DNA of 25,906 bases from a virus: positions 1 to 25,906 of the IMG/VR virus record IMGVR_UViG_3300042472_000428. One strand, 5' to 3'. Shown here one piece after another: positions 7,078 through 13,769 of this stretch. The position numbers and the translations under genes are program-made. Below the pieces are notes generated by a model. The model did no database searches, had not been told where the DNA came from, and was given only the letters and a program-made list of their open reading frames with translations. Positions within the stretch are counted from its first letter, which is position 1. Each line of letters opens with the position of its first letter.

Positions 7078-7271
7078 TTCTTTTTTTTGGTTTGGTTGGT
7101 CTCTGCAATGTATCTCTCAACCGCCTGCATGTGAGCCGTTGCTAGTGCTCGACCGTCCGCGTCATCCGAATAGCTCGTATCGTATCGCGGCATCGGCAAG
7201 TTGCGAGACAGGCGGAACCCTATCGGGACTTCGGCCATGCATATTACTAAGCGGATCGAAAGCGGTTGCAT
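7074..7271 (-). CDS. Hypothetical small protein (65 aa)
   Basis: I do not recognise this protein. The ATG at 7271 is supported by one of the few clear Shine-Dalgarno sequences in the window (AGGAAA, about seven bases upstream). This favours it over the internal Mets at residues 12 and 27. The sequence is polar and ends in a Lys-rich tail. Confidence 0.55.
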   Translation of the reverse strand: MQPLSIRLVICMAEVPIGFRLSRNLPMPRYDTSYSDDADGRALATAHMQAVERYIAETNQTKKKK

Positions 7272-7323
7272 TTTTATTTTCCTGCGCGTATCCCGCCGCG
7301 CCCCGGTAGCTGATAGTTTGTGA

Positions 7324-7803
7324 TTACTTATTAGAGTTACTAAATGACTCCCTCAGTTTTTTTTCGTTAATTTTGACGTGAATCTCTCCATGATGTTTTG
7401 AACATACCCAAACAACATCCAGTGGTTTTGAATAATCATCATGGTGAGCTTGCGCTTTATTCCCGCAAATAAAACATGGGTGTCTATGTAATTTCCCTAA
7501 CTCAAGTGCTGATCTTAAAAGTTGATGAGCTTGTTTTTTTTCAAGATTATTTAATGCCCATTTTTTCTGTGAGGCATTGTTTTTTGAAATTATTCCAAGC
7601 TCCCTGTATCTTTTAGATTTTTCTCTGTGCCTTTTTCTTTCTGATAAAACCCAATCAATGTCGTTTGATTTTTCTTTCCTTCTATTTTCAACATCTAATT
7701 TTGTGCATGACTTGCATTTGTTTAAATGACCGTCTGGCATTTTAGAGTGTTTGTAGAATTCAGATAAATTAAAAAGCTGATTGCATTTAAAACATTTTTT
7801 CAT
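7324..7803 (-). CDS. HNH / zinc-finger endonuclease-like protein (159 aa)
   Basis: The N-terminal zinc knuckles are CFKC (4-7) and CKSC (30-33). A basic helical middle leads to a C-terminal module at about 107-142: CFICG (110-114), AHHDDY (119-124), VVWVCSKHH (130-138) and H142. This module is common in phage HNH-like proteins. The gene is far richer in A/T than its neighbours (long A and T runs throughout), which marks it as acquired DNA. It has its own promoter-like sequence immediately upstream. Nuclease activity is inferred from the motif. Confidence 0.75.
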   Translation of the reverse strand: MKKCFKCNQLFNLSEFYKHSKMPDGHLNKCKSCTKLDVENRRKEKSNDIDWVLSERKRHREKSKRYRELGIISKNNASQKKWALNNLEKKQAHQLLRSALELGKLHRHPCFICGNKAQAHHDDYSKPLDVVWVCSKHHGEIHVKINEKKLRESFSNSNK

Positions 7804-7805
7804 AA

Positions 7806-7837
7806 CTGAATTTTATTCAGAATGGTATTTTTGTCAA
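7806..7837 (-). promoter_or_regulatory. Putative sigma70 promoter with dyad, leaderless HNH transcript
   Basis: On the minus strand TTGACA (7837-7832), a 16-bp spacer and TAAAAT (7815-7810) form a near-consensus promoter. A dyad with arms CTGAAT and ATTCAG (7806-7820) overlaps the -10 box. Transcription would start at about 7803, the first base of the HNH gene's ATG. The arrangement closely mirrors the one before the other HNH gene. Confidence 0.6.
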
Positions 7838-7838
7838 A

Positions 7839-8330
7839 TCAAAAAGGTATGGAGTCTGAATCGTCTTCGTCTTTTGTGGTTGCTGGTGCTGGTGCTGGTT
7901 TCTTCGCTGCGGGCTTGGACTTGCCGCCCAAGAACCCCTTGCGCTCGTCCCCGAAAACCCAGCGCTCGAGACAATTGAATTTGTGGTCTGGGTTCGTTGC
8001 TCCTGGCTCTTCGCCGATCAACGCCACGCCTTTAACTCCCACAATATCCAACGCTTCGATCTCAACGTCTTCGCCGGGGATTACTGCTCGCCCGATCGAC
8101 GCTAGGAACTGATCGATCTTCCAGCTCGCCTTCGCCGTAAAAACGAGATGATCCCAAACTTCAGGGCCTTCGCTTCCGTCAGGTAGAAGGATCGTGCAGA
8201 CCAGTTTAATCATCGCGTTTCCGCTTTGGCTTGTTTTCTCGGTTGCGCTCGCAACCTCAACGTTATAGATACCCGGCGGGACGAGATAGACTCCTGCGGG
8301 CTTCGGTTCGCTTGCTTTGTATGTTGGCAT
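7839..8330 (-). CDS. DUF669 protein with SSB-like acidic tail
   Basis: This 163-residue protein resembles the DUF669 (PF05037) family found beside phage recombination genes. A beta-rich body (VYLVPPGIYNVEVASATEKTSQSGN and NAMIKLVCTILLPDGSEG, for example) is followed by a flexible Lys/Pro/Ala linker. It ends DDSDSIPF, very like the acidic protein-docking tip of bacterial SSB (DDDIPF). The body plus tip suggest a single-stranded DNA-binding protein that recruits partners. It follows the Sak4-like ATPase and nuclease genes. An AAGGAAAG lies about 12-13 bases before the ATG. The family call is from memory of the motif pattern. Confidence 0.7.
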   Translation of the reverse strand: MPTYKASEPKPAGVYLVPPGIYNVEVASATEKTSQSGNAMIKLVCTILLPDGSEGPEVWDHLVFTAKASWKIDQFLASIGRAVIPGEDVEIEALDIVGVKGVALIGEEPGATNPDHKFNCLERWVFGDERKGFLGGKSKPAAKKPAPAPATTKDEDDSDSIPF

Positions 8331-8333
8331 TTT

Positions 8334-9353
8334 CTATTTTTCTTTCCTTTTAAATTGACGCATTTGCTTTGTGCCTGGAGCCGTCTTTACCAGTGTCTGG
8401 GGATTCTCGATGCCTAGCTCTGCAGCCAGTTCGAGAAATTGTTCTGCGCTCATCTTGCCGCCGCCGGTTAGAAACGCGTGCTGCGGCGTGAGCTGTGCTG
8501 CGATCATCAGTGCCGTCGCTGGCTCGATGTATTGCCGATCTTTTGGGTTGGTCAGTGCCCACCCATCAATCGTCTCTCCTGCCTCCAGCCGTGCTTTTAA
8601 CGCGTCGTTGAGCGGGTTGCCAAATTCCTTGACGAAGAATTTGAATCGAGCCACGAAGTCTGCGTGCTGCTTCGGATCCGCGAGTAGCCTGTCGCGGATG
8701 ATTGTTAGCGAATCTCCGTTGACTGCAGAGACATCGGCGAGAGCGGCCTTGCTTTGCACAACGAGCGCCTTGCAGGTGTCTTGGTGTTTGCACCAGCCGC
8801 AATACTCACAAGGTGTCGGCTGCGCCAGCGGGGATGTGGCGCGCGAGACGATTGATGTAATCATCCGCTCCGCCTGCTCGCGGGTGAATCGGTAGCTCCG
8901 CACCACTCGGTGGTCGATGTAAAGGACGTGTGCCGTCCACTCCTCGACCCAATACTGATCCATGCACGCTAAACTGTAGCCTGCGAGCTGCTCGCGGTAG
9001 TTGCGGATTTGGCCGCTTTTAATATCTGCAACCCACCTGCGCAATTCGCAGAGCGCATCCGCTGTGCCGCTTGCCGAGAGTTGGCTGACGTGCATCGCTA
9101 GGTATTCTTCTCGCGTCTCGATGTAGGCGCCTTCGCTTAACTCTCGCAGGGTTTCTACTCCCCAGACGCAGGCCGCGAAGTCTTCGCTCCCCGACTCTAG
9201 CGTCGAGAGCGGCAACGGATTGCCGAGCATCGTCTCGCGGATGATCACGTCGAGCTGCGTTCCACGCATCGCGGCGGGACTGCTCCCGCCGCTGGATTCG
9301 TAGAGCACGCACTCGGCGAGTTTTGAGAGCGAGCTGCAACGGATTTCACTCAT
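8334..9353 (-). CDS. RecB/Cas4-like PD-(D/E)XK nuclease
   Basis: The frame is open to 9527, but the ATG at 9353 overlaps the stop of the upstream gene (ATGA), giving 339 residues starting MSEIRCSS. The nuclease core shows RGTQLDVIIRE (30-40), GTADA (96-100, D99), VADIKSG (108-114, D110 and K112) and a QLAGYSL (Q122) motif, as in RecB-family exonucleases. A CEYCGWCKHQDTC cluster (182-194) could hold an iron-sulfur cluster, as in Cas4 and AddB. It is probably a 5'-3' exonuclease supplying single strands to the neighbouring annealing ATPase. Confidence 0.75.
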   Translation of the reverse strand: MSEIRCSSLSKLAECVLYESSGGSSPAAMRGTQLDVIIRETMLGNPLPLSTLESGSEDFAACVWGVETLRELSEGAYIETREEYLAMHVSQLSASGTADALCELRRWVADIKSGQIRNYREQLAGYSLACMDQYWVEEWTAHVLYIDHRVVRSYRFTREQAERMITSIVSRATSPLAQPTPCEYCGWCKHQDTCKALVVQSKAALADVSAVNGDSLTIIRDRLLADPKQHADFVARFKFFVKEFGNPLNDALKARLEAGETIDGWALTNPKDRQYIEPATALMIAAQLTPQHAFLTGGGKMSAEQFLELAAELGIENPQTLVKTAPGTKQMRQFKRKEK

Positions 9354-10291
9354 GCGTTTGTCGCCCTCCATTCCAAAGCCGTATTTACAAACTGATCGAC
9401 GCGGCCCGCCACTCTGTGGAGATACTCTGGTTCGCAGTCGCGCCACGTCTGCTCGCTCGTCAATACGTTGCGAGAAATCAAGAATTGATTCACTGCGCCT
9501 TCGTGCTCCGCGAGTCGTGCCTTCCAATCCTGCGCTGGCGGCTGCTCTGGCTGCTCTGCTGACGCCGGCATTGCTGCTGATACCGAGACAGGCTCAAACA
9601 AATGTGCCACCGACTCCCAAACTAGCGGCAACTCTTCTGCCAACCCGCTGCGGGTCTTGGCGTCGTAGGCCGCGCTGTGCGTTGTTAGGATGATGCGCTC
9701 CTTGCCGCCGATGCCTTTGCCTCGGCCAGTGTCAGTGGTCGAAACTTTGGTCTTAAATCGCAAGAACCAAAGCTCATCCGCAAACTCCTTGAGCAGCGGC
9801 GAGCACTGCTTTGAGAGTTTGAGTTCGTAGCGGTCGTATGCTGCCAACGCGTCCGGTGCTTCGAACTTGTGGATTTTACTGTGGGCGATCAGCACTACGT
9901 TTTTTCCGGCTTCGATGAGCGCATCAACGCTAGACAGCATCCGCGCCATCCGCTCGGCCACCATCACCCAGCCCTTGCCGTATCCGAAGTCTTCGATGCT
10001 GGTTTTCTTGGTAGTCGCCAGCAGGTCTTCGATACAGAGCCGTTCGGCCCAGTCAGCGGAGTCGATGACGATGGTTTTGTAGTCGGAGCTGCGGCACTCT
10101 GTCAGCGAGTCGGTCAACTGCTTCCAACTGCCAATGTCGCATCGGTCAACGTCCAAGTGGCTAGTGCCCTGCTCGATGTCCAGGAAGAGCGGCTTCGGGA
10201 ATTGAGCCGCGAAGGTTGATTTGCCGACGCTTTCGACGCCGTAGATTACTACGCGCTGGGCGCGTTGTTGTTTGCCTGATGTAATTTTCAT
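9350..10291 (-). CDS. Sak4-like RecA-fold ATPase (AAA_24 family)
   Basis: This 313-residue protein is probably a phage single-strand annealing ATPase. Walker A is at 18-26 (GVESVGKST), Walker B at about 73-78 (TIVIDS), and a later strand reads NVVLIAHSKI (sensor-like). The short RecA-like core with a divergent Pro/Gln-rich C-terminus matches AAA_24 (PF13479), which includes Sak4. Downstream lie the PD-(D/E)XK nuclease and the SSB-like DUF669 protein, forming a recombination module. A generic phage nucleotide-binding protein is the alternative name. Confidence 0.8.
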   Translation of the reverse strand: MKITSGKQQRAQRVVIYGVESVGKSTFAAQFPKPLFLDIEQGTSHLDVDRCDIGSWKQLTDSLTECRSSDYKTIVIDSADWAERLCIEDLLATTKKTSIEDFGYGKGWVMVAERMARMLSSVDALIEAGKNVVLIAHSKIHKFEAPDALAAYDRYELKLSKQCSPLLKEFADELWFLRFKTKVSTTDTGRGKGIGGKERIILTTHSAAYDAKTRSGLAEELPLVWESVAHLFEPVSVSAAMPASAEQPEQPPAQDWKARLAEHEGAVNQFLISRNVLTSEQTWRDCEPEYLHRVAGRVDQFVNTALEWRATNA

Positions 10292-10782
10292 TTGTTATTA
10301 ATTTTTTTGATTTCGTTGAATAATGGGCCGAACTCAAATAGTTCAGCGAGTTTTGAATATCTGACTTGGAATGCAATGAGTTCACTTTTTGCGTTTGCGA
10401 TGACCTGCCGTGTTGCCTCTGCATCGTCCATTATGTTATTGACATGAATGAAACTACCGCGCTTTGCGTTGTCGATTGTGCCATCTGGCTCGAGGTGTTT
10501 GATCGGCCAAAAAGCGCGAACCGTCAGCGTCTTTTGATCCGATGTGGTGATCTCTACTTTAATCCTACGAATAAGATCGTAGGCTTGGGCTTCGCGCCAC
10601 TTGATAGCGGCTTCAGTGTCGTCCCACTCAAAGTATTTGTGCAGACTGCTGAGTGGGTTTGCTGCTTCCGTCAGGAGCGTTCGTGGGTTGAGTCCTGCCG
10701 GACGACTCGCGATTGATTCCAACTGTTTTTTGATCTCATCGTTTTTCGATTCGATCTCGTTTTCTTCTTTTATCAGTTTCAT
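10288..10782 (-). CDS. Conserved phage protein of unknown function (164 aa)
   Basis: A charged coiled-coil-like start (KEENEIESKNDEIKKQLESI) leads into a SRPAGLNPRTLLTEA ... PLSSLHKYFEWDDTEAAIKWREAQA segment. I recognise this as recurring in phage proteins beside recombination genes, but I do not know its function. The second half looks alpha/beta. It is coupled to the Sak4-like gene by an ATGA and is the first gene after the GCCNN array. Confidence 0.65.
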   Translation of the reverse strand: MKLIKEENEIESKNDEIKKQLESIASRPAGLNPRTLLTEAANPLSSLHKYFEWDDTEAAIKWREAQAYDLIRRIKVEITTSDQKTLTVRAFWPIKHLEPDGTIDNAKRGSFIHVNNIMDDAEATRQVIANAKSELIAFQVRYSKLAELFEFGPLFNEIKKINNK

Positions 10783-10808
10783 TTTCTATTTTGTTTGTTG
10801 TTTTGCGA

Positions 10809-11099
10809 TCAATTTATACCCCGCTCTATCGCTGCGGTTTGTGCTATGCCTGCCTTGCCGCGCCCCGCCGTGCCGAGCCATGCCGCGCCACGCCCAGCCT
10901 GCCATGCCGTGCCGCGCCCGGCCAGGCCGCGCCCCGCCGCGCCATGCCTGCCTTGCCTGGCCCAGCCGCGCCCTGCCGCGCCTAGCCCAGCCTGCCTTGC
11001 CAAGCCACGCCGCGCCCCGCCTCGCCTAGCCTGCGTAGGGTTGCAGTCGGATTCCACGGAATCCGCTGCGGGTTGTATTGTCGCCGTGGCGAAAGTCAT
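10809..11099 (-). CDS. Possible Ala/Arg/Gly-rich protein encoded across the GCCNN array (96 aa)
   Basis: An ATG at 11099, one base after the stop of the upstream gene, opens a frame that crosses the whole repeat array without a stop and ends at 10809. The first 30 residues are ordinary (MTFATATIQPAADSVES...). The rest is low-complexity, such as ARRGGARRGLARQ, with a rough 5-residue rhythm because 15 bases make 5 codons. There is no Shine-Dalgarno sequence. GC-rich repeats stay open in many frames by chance, so this may be a non-coding DNA element instead. Confidence 0.25.
   Translation of the reverse strand: MTFATATIQPAADSVESDCNPTQARRGGARRGLARQAGLGAAGRGWARQGRHGAAGRGLAGRGTAWQAGRGAAWLGTAGRGKAGIAQTAAIERGIN
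10848..11032. repeat. Degenerate pentanucleotide array: 38 GCCNN units
   Basis: This 185-bp tract consists wholly of units beginning GCC. There are 33 pentamers (GCC plus two variable bases) and 5 tetramers, each exactly GCCT. I parsed every base and no unit breaks the rule. On the transcribed (minus) strand it reads NNGGC repeats. It fills the gap between the glycine-rich-tail gene and the Sak4 module. It is not a CRISPR array, having no spacers of the right size. See findings. Confidence 0.9.
11048..11065. repeat. Perfect 18-bp dyad beside the GCCNN array
   Basis: Arms CGGATTCC and GGAATCCG are separated by two bases (AC on the plus strand). The spacing is too tight for a comfortable RNA hairpin, so a binding site for a dimeric protein is more likely. 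It lies 16 bp from the array, on the promoter-proximal side of the leftward operon. Confidence 0.55.
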
Positions 11100-11100
11100 A

Positions 11101-11727
11101 CTATTCGTTAGCGAGGGTGAAAGTGCCCCAGCCCATGCCGGCTGACATCTTGGAGTCTGGGCGACCTTCGCCGATACCCACTTGCTGCCCAACTCGCTGG
11201 AGTAGGTTGGCAACATCCGTCGAAGTGAACTGGTCAGAATCATAGCTGATGTTCACATCAGCAGACCAAGGCCAAAATTTAGCCCGCACCCGGATGTCGC
11301 AGACGCCTGTCGCGTTTCGAGCGTGCATGATATGTGGCTCCGACGTTCCGATGATTTTTATCAACGGGACGGCGTCCACTTTATCGAATCCATCGCCCTC
11401 GACAAAGATCGAGAGCTTGGCCAGCGTCATTTTAAACCCTACCAATCGGCAGGCTGAAATAAGACCGTTGCGAAATGCTCCGGCTGGGATGCCTTCCCAC
11501 CCTTCGCTGCTAACGTGCTTTGCTGCCACGAAGTCTGCGTCAAAGTCGCGTGCCTCTTTGGCTTTTTTCTTGTTTGCTTGGCTTCCTAGCTTGTGCTTTT
11601 CGATCATCGTGTTGATCGCCTTCTCCGAAAATCGGAGTTGGATGTAGGGTGCCGTGCCGACGATGTTAAATCGTGCCTTGACGATGTTAGGCGCTTTGAT
11701 TGTTACGTTTTCAGTTTCTGGTTTCAT
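11101..11727 (-). CDS. Conserved phage protein with RAMP-like glycine-rich C-terminus (208 aa)
   Basis: The ATG at 11727 is chosen over a longer open frame because that extension lies over the resolvase gene. The protein has a short beta-strand start (KARFNIVGTAPYIQLRFS), a Lys-rich stretch (45-60), EGWEGIPAGAFRNGLISACR (75-94), and a C-terminus with GIGEGR (184-189) and GMGWGTF (197-203). I recognise the overall pattern as a recurrent phage family of unknown function. The glycine-rich end resembles the G-rich loop of RRM-fold RAMP proteins, so nucleic-acid binding is plausible but unproven. Confidence 0.7.
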   Translation of the reverse strand: MKPETENVTIKAPNIVKARFNIVGTAPYIQLRFSEKAINTMIEKHKLGSQANKKKAKEARDFDADFVAAKHVSSEGWEGIPAGAFRNGLISACRLVGFKMTLAKLSIFVEGDGFDKVDAVPLIKIIGTSEPHIMHARNATGVCDIRVRAKFWPWSADVNISYDSDQFTSTDVANLLQRVGQQVGIGEGRPDSKMSAGMGWGTFTLANE

Positions 11728-11744
11728 ATTCTGTATTTCTATTT

Positions 11745-12179
11745 CTATTTTTCTTTGGTTTCGGCAGCATATACGGCCACTGCCAGTGCCGCCCAGGTGT
11801 GGGATTTGATGCCGTAGGTTCCCCCCGGCTTCTTCTTCGTTCCTTGCGGCCCGAAAATGTCGATGAGTCTCTGGCGGATGTTGCCGTCCTTTGCTCGCAT
11901 AGAGCCGCACAGATACATTTTGATGTCTTTGCGGTAGCAGAGCCGCACCTCGCAGCGTGCCACCTCGATAAACCGTCCGATCCACACGCATGTTTCGAAT
12001 GTCGAAGACCCTACCGCCATGCCGTAGCTGGCGATCATCTCACAAGCGACTGACTTGTATTCGCGTCCGATCAGTATCTGGCGAATCTCCGCATTAGGCA
12101 AGTGGTCGTGGTCTATTATCAGACCGTGCTCGAATTGCACGAACGCTGTGTGCGTTGTGCCGGGGTCGAGGGCAATCAT
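11745..12179 (-). CDS. RuvC-like Holliday junction resolvase
   Basis: This 144-residue RNase H-fold nuclease would cut branched DNA during recombination or before packaging. It begins MIALDPGTTHTAF with catalytic D5, has a second acidic site at E47 in SVACEMIASYGM, and ends with KSHTWAALAVAVYA, the usual last helix. The final acidic residue of RuvC appears as His127/Thr128, a common phage variation. D98 (KDGNIRQ) may contribute. It lies at the head of the recombination genes and is coupled to the upstream small gene (ATGA at 12176). Confidence 0.8.
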   Translation of the reverse strand: MIALDPGTTHTAFVQFEHGLIIDHDHLPNAEIRQILIGREYKSVACEMIASYGMAVGSSTFETCVWIGRFIEVARCEVRLCYRKDIKMYLCGSMRAKDGNIRQRLIDIFGPQGTKKKPGGTYGIKSHTWAALAVAVYAAETKEK

Positions 12180-12406
12180 TTCAGTGCCGCCCTTTTGAGT
12201 TTGTCTGCAGGCAGGCCCAAAATCTCGCAGATGTGTGCGAACGAGCGACTCCGAATAAAATGCAGTGCGCTCGCCCTGTTGTCGGCCTGTTCCCGGCGAG
12301 TCGACTTGCTGGCATACTCTTTATCGTTCTGGGCGTCGATGATCGATAGCTCAACCATCCCGCAGAGAACATTCCGGACAAACATATCACACATGGGTTC
12401 GCTCAT
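12176..12406 (-). CDS. Hypothetical small protein (76 aa)
   Basis: I do not recognise this protein. The helical first half is hydrophobic (CDMFVRNVLCGMVELSII), and the C-terminal half (SFAHICEILGLPADKLKRAAL) reads like one helix-turn-helix-sized unit. It is coupled by ATGA overlaps on both sides (12403-12406 and 12176-12179). A small DNA-binding regulator is possible. Confidence 0.55.
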   Translation of the reverse strand: MSEPMCDMFVRNVLCGMVELSIIDAQNDKEYASKSTRREQADNRASALHFIRSRSFAHICEILGLPADKLKRAALK

Positions 12407-12555
12407 TTGCGCTCTCCTTTGTTGTGGCGGTTAAACCACCATTTCCGCATTTTCGTGGCGTTGTCTTCGGCTCTGAGTTTGCCGACCAGGTATCCAGCGG
12501 CGAACGTCATTACTCCGCCGATGGAGTAGATGAGAATAAATTCTTGTGCGCTCAT
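12403..12555 (-). CDS. Small single-pass membrane protein (50 aa)
   Basis: The frame reads MSAQEFILIYSIGGVMTFAAGYLVG, then a basic tail ending HNKGERK. Residues 5-25 form one membrane segment with the charged part inside by the positive-inside rule. It is joined by ATGA overlaps to both neighbours (12552-12555 and 12403-12406), which supports translation despite its size. Function unknown. It sits well away from the lysis cassette. Confidence 0.6.
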   Translation of the reverse strand: MSAQEFILIYSIGGVMTFAAGYLVGKLRAEDNATKMRKWWFNRHNKGERK

Positions 12556-12755
12556 TGTGTGATCCAGTGCAAGGCGGTGATTTGTCCGTTGACCAGCAAC
12601 CTTGCGCTAGGGTGCGTGCTGGTTTCGCTGGCCCAAACTTCTCCGTGCGACTCGACCCACCCTTTACCTAAGTCGATGTCTAGGCAGGTGGCGATGTCTC
12701 TCGCTCCGCCGACGCTGCGGCGGGCTCCGTCGCTGTATTCGATTGTGATTTTCAT
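12552..12755 (-). CDS. Hypothetical small protein (67 aa)
   Basis: I do not recognise this protein. It starts as a beta-hairpin-like sequence (MKITIEYSDGARRSVGG) and ends SARLLVNGQITALHW. It begins five bases after the preceding gene and its stop overlaps the next start. No motifs were seen. Confidence 0.5.
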   Translation of the reverse strand: MKITIEYSDGARRSVGGARDIATCLDIDLGKGWVESHGEVWASETSTHPSARLLVNGQITALHWITQ

Positions 12756-12760
12756 ATATT

Positions 12761-13159
12761 TTAGATGTTGTAGAATTTTGCGCGGACACCAGCTAGTGCC
12801 GTTTTTTCTTGATCGGCGTTGAGTCCGACTCTGCTTCCGCCGTCTTGATTTGGCCAGAGTTCAATTTTGGCGATGCTGGTAACATACCAGAACGAGCCAC
12901 CGCGAACCGCTGTGATCCGATTGGCAATTCGTGTATATTTATAAGCGCGAGCCACCGATCCACCTGATGTATATGTCATCTCGGCTCCGATGCGTGAGGA
13001 TTTAGATATTCCGAATTCGGCCAGTTGGCGTTCGCAAAATTCTGTCGCATTCAAGATATCCATTGCGGAGGCTGTTGAGGCGGTCGCCTTACCGTTTACT
13101 TTTTCTAAGGAGTCGGAGAGTTCGCGGCCTTTGGTGTTGAGTGCAATTTTGATTTTCAT
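12761..13159 (-). CDS. Hypothetical protein (132 aa)
   Basis: The open frame extends to an ATG at 13228, but I prefer the ATG at 13159 (MKIKIALNTKG). The leader there (GAAATACAAAA) matches other starts in this phage, and the extension is Pro/Lys-rich filler. The C-terminal half looks beta-rich (VRGGSFWYVTSIAKIELWPNQDGG). Function unknown. It is the first gene after the lysis cassette and the inverted repeat at 13242-13290. Confidence 0.55.
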   Translation of the reverse strand: MKIKIALNTKGRELSDSLEKVNGKATASTASAMDILNATEFCERQLAEFGISKSSRIGAEMTYTSGGSVARAYKYTRIANRITAVRGGSFWYVTSIAKIELWPNQDGGSRVGLNADQEKTALAGVRAKFYNI

Positions 13160-13241
13160 TTTTGTATTTCTATTTGGTTTCTTCGTCGGAGGGTTCATCC
13201 CTCGTTCGATGTGCAAACCATCTAACATCTCAAAAAATTGA

Positions 13242-13290
13242 AAAGCTTTTTTTTAAAAATATATTTTCCGCCGAGACGAAAAAAAGCTTT
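13242..13290. repeat. AT-rich inverted repeat at the lysis / DNA-metabolism boundary
   Basis: Arms AAAGCTTTTTTT (13242-13253) and AAAAAAAGCTTT (13279-13290) pair perfectly across a 25-bp centre containing AATATATTTTCC. It lies in the only real gap between the endolysin and the DNA metabolism genes. It could end lysis transcripts, hold a promoter, or both. No clear -35/-10 pair was found. Confidence 0.5.
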
Positions 13291-13334
13291 ACATACCCAC
13301 TCAGCCAATGCCAGAGCGGCTCTGCGGGTGTTCC

Positions 13335-13769
13335 CTACCCGTGCCAGTCTGTATTTTTGCCCCTGCAGTCGATGTGGACAAAGCCTGCGTAGGTGCCGAT
13401 ACCGCCTGAGAAAATGCCCTCTGAGCGCACTTGCTTGGCGATTTTCACGATCTCAGGCACGGGCACTTTGGCAATGATATCGAGCGCCATGAACTTCGTG
13501 TGGTAGCTGTGCAGCGCTCCGCCAATAGCCCTGTTGTATTTTTCGTTGCGGTAGGCCGAAATGATGCGCACCGGCACTCCGAGCCGCTCGCGTATTGCGT
13601 CCGCAGCATAGAGCGTCGGGATGATGTCAGCCCAGAGAGCGCGAGCGGGGATCCTGTTGCAACGCAGATAAGAATTACTCGCTCCGAGCGTAAGAACCTC
13701 CTTCGCGCTAAAATATTTGATCCCTTGGCGGTCGAGCAACTTTTGGAAGTCGATATGCGCTTGGGTCAT
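13335..13769 (-). CDS. Endolysin, peptidase M15 family
   Basis: This 144-residue zinc peptidase cuts peptidoglycan cross-links at lysis. RIISAYRNEKYNRAIGGA (68-85) is the usual lead-in. Zinc ligands are His90 and Asp97 in SYHTKFMALD and His132 in FVHID, with the H-x6-D spacing of M15A enzymes. The end GKNTDWHG is typical. No signal peptide is seen, so release depends on a holin. It is last in a four-gene lysis cassette, coupled by ATGA to the lipoprotein gene. Confidence 0.9.
   Translation of the reverse strand: MTQAHIDFQKLLDRQGIKYFSAKEVLTLGASNSYLRCNRIPARALWADIIPTLYAADAIRERLGVPVRIISAYRNEKYNRAIGGALHSYHTKFMALDIIAKVPVPEIVKIAKQVRSEGIFSGGIGTYAGFVHIDCRGKNTDWHG

Noticed and set aside
8334-9527. Longer start for the PD-(D/E)XK nuclease
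   Set aside because: The extra 58 residues overlap the Sak4-like gene and are low-complexity Arg-rich; the ATG at 9353 forms the usual ATGA junction.
10848-11032. CRISPR array
   Set aside because: The repeats are 4-5 bases with no spacers and no cas genes nearby.
13312-13324. Hairpin CAGAG/CTCTG as a terminator after the endolysin
   Set aside because: The stem is only 5 bp and no T-run follows on the minus strand.
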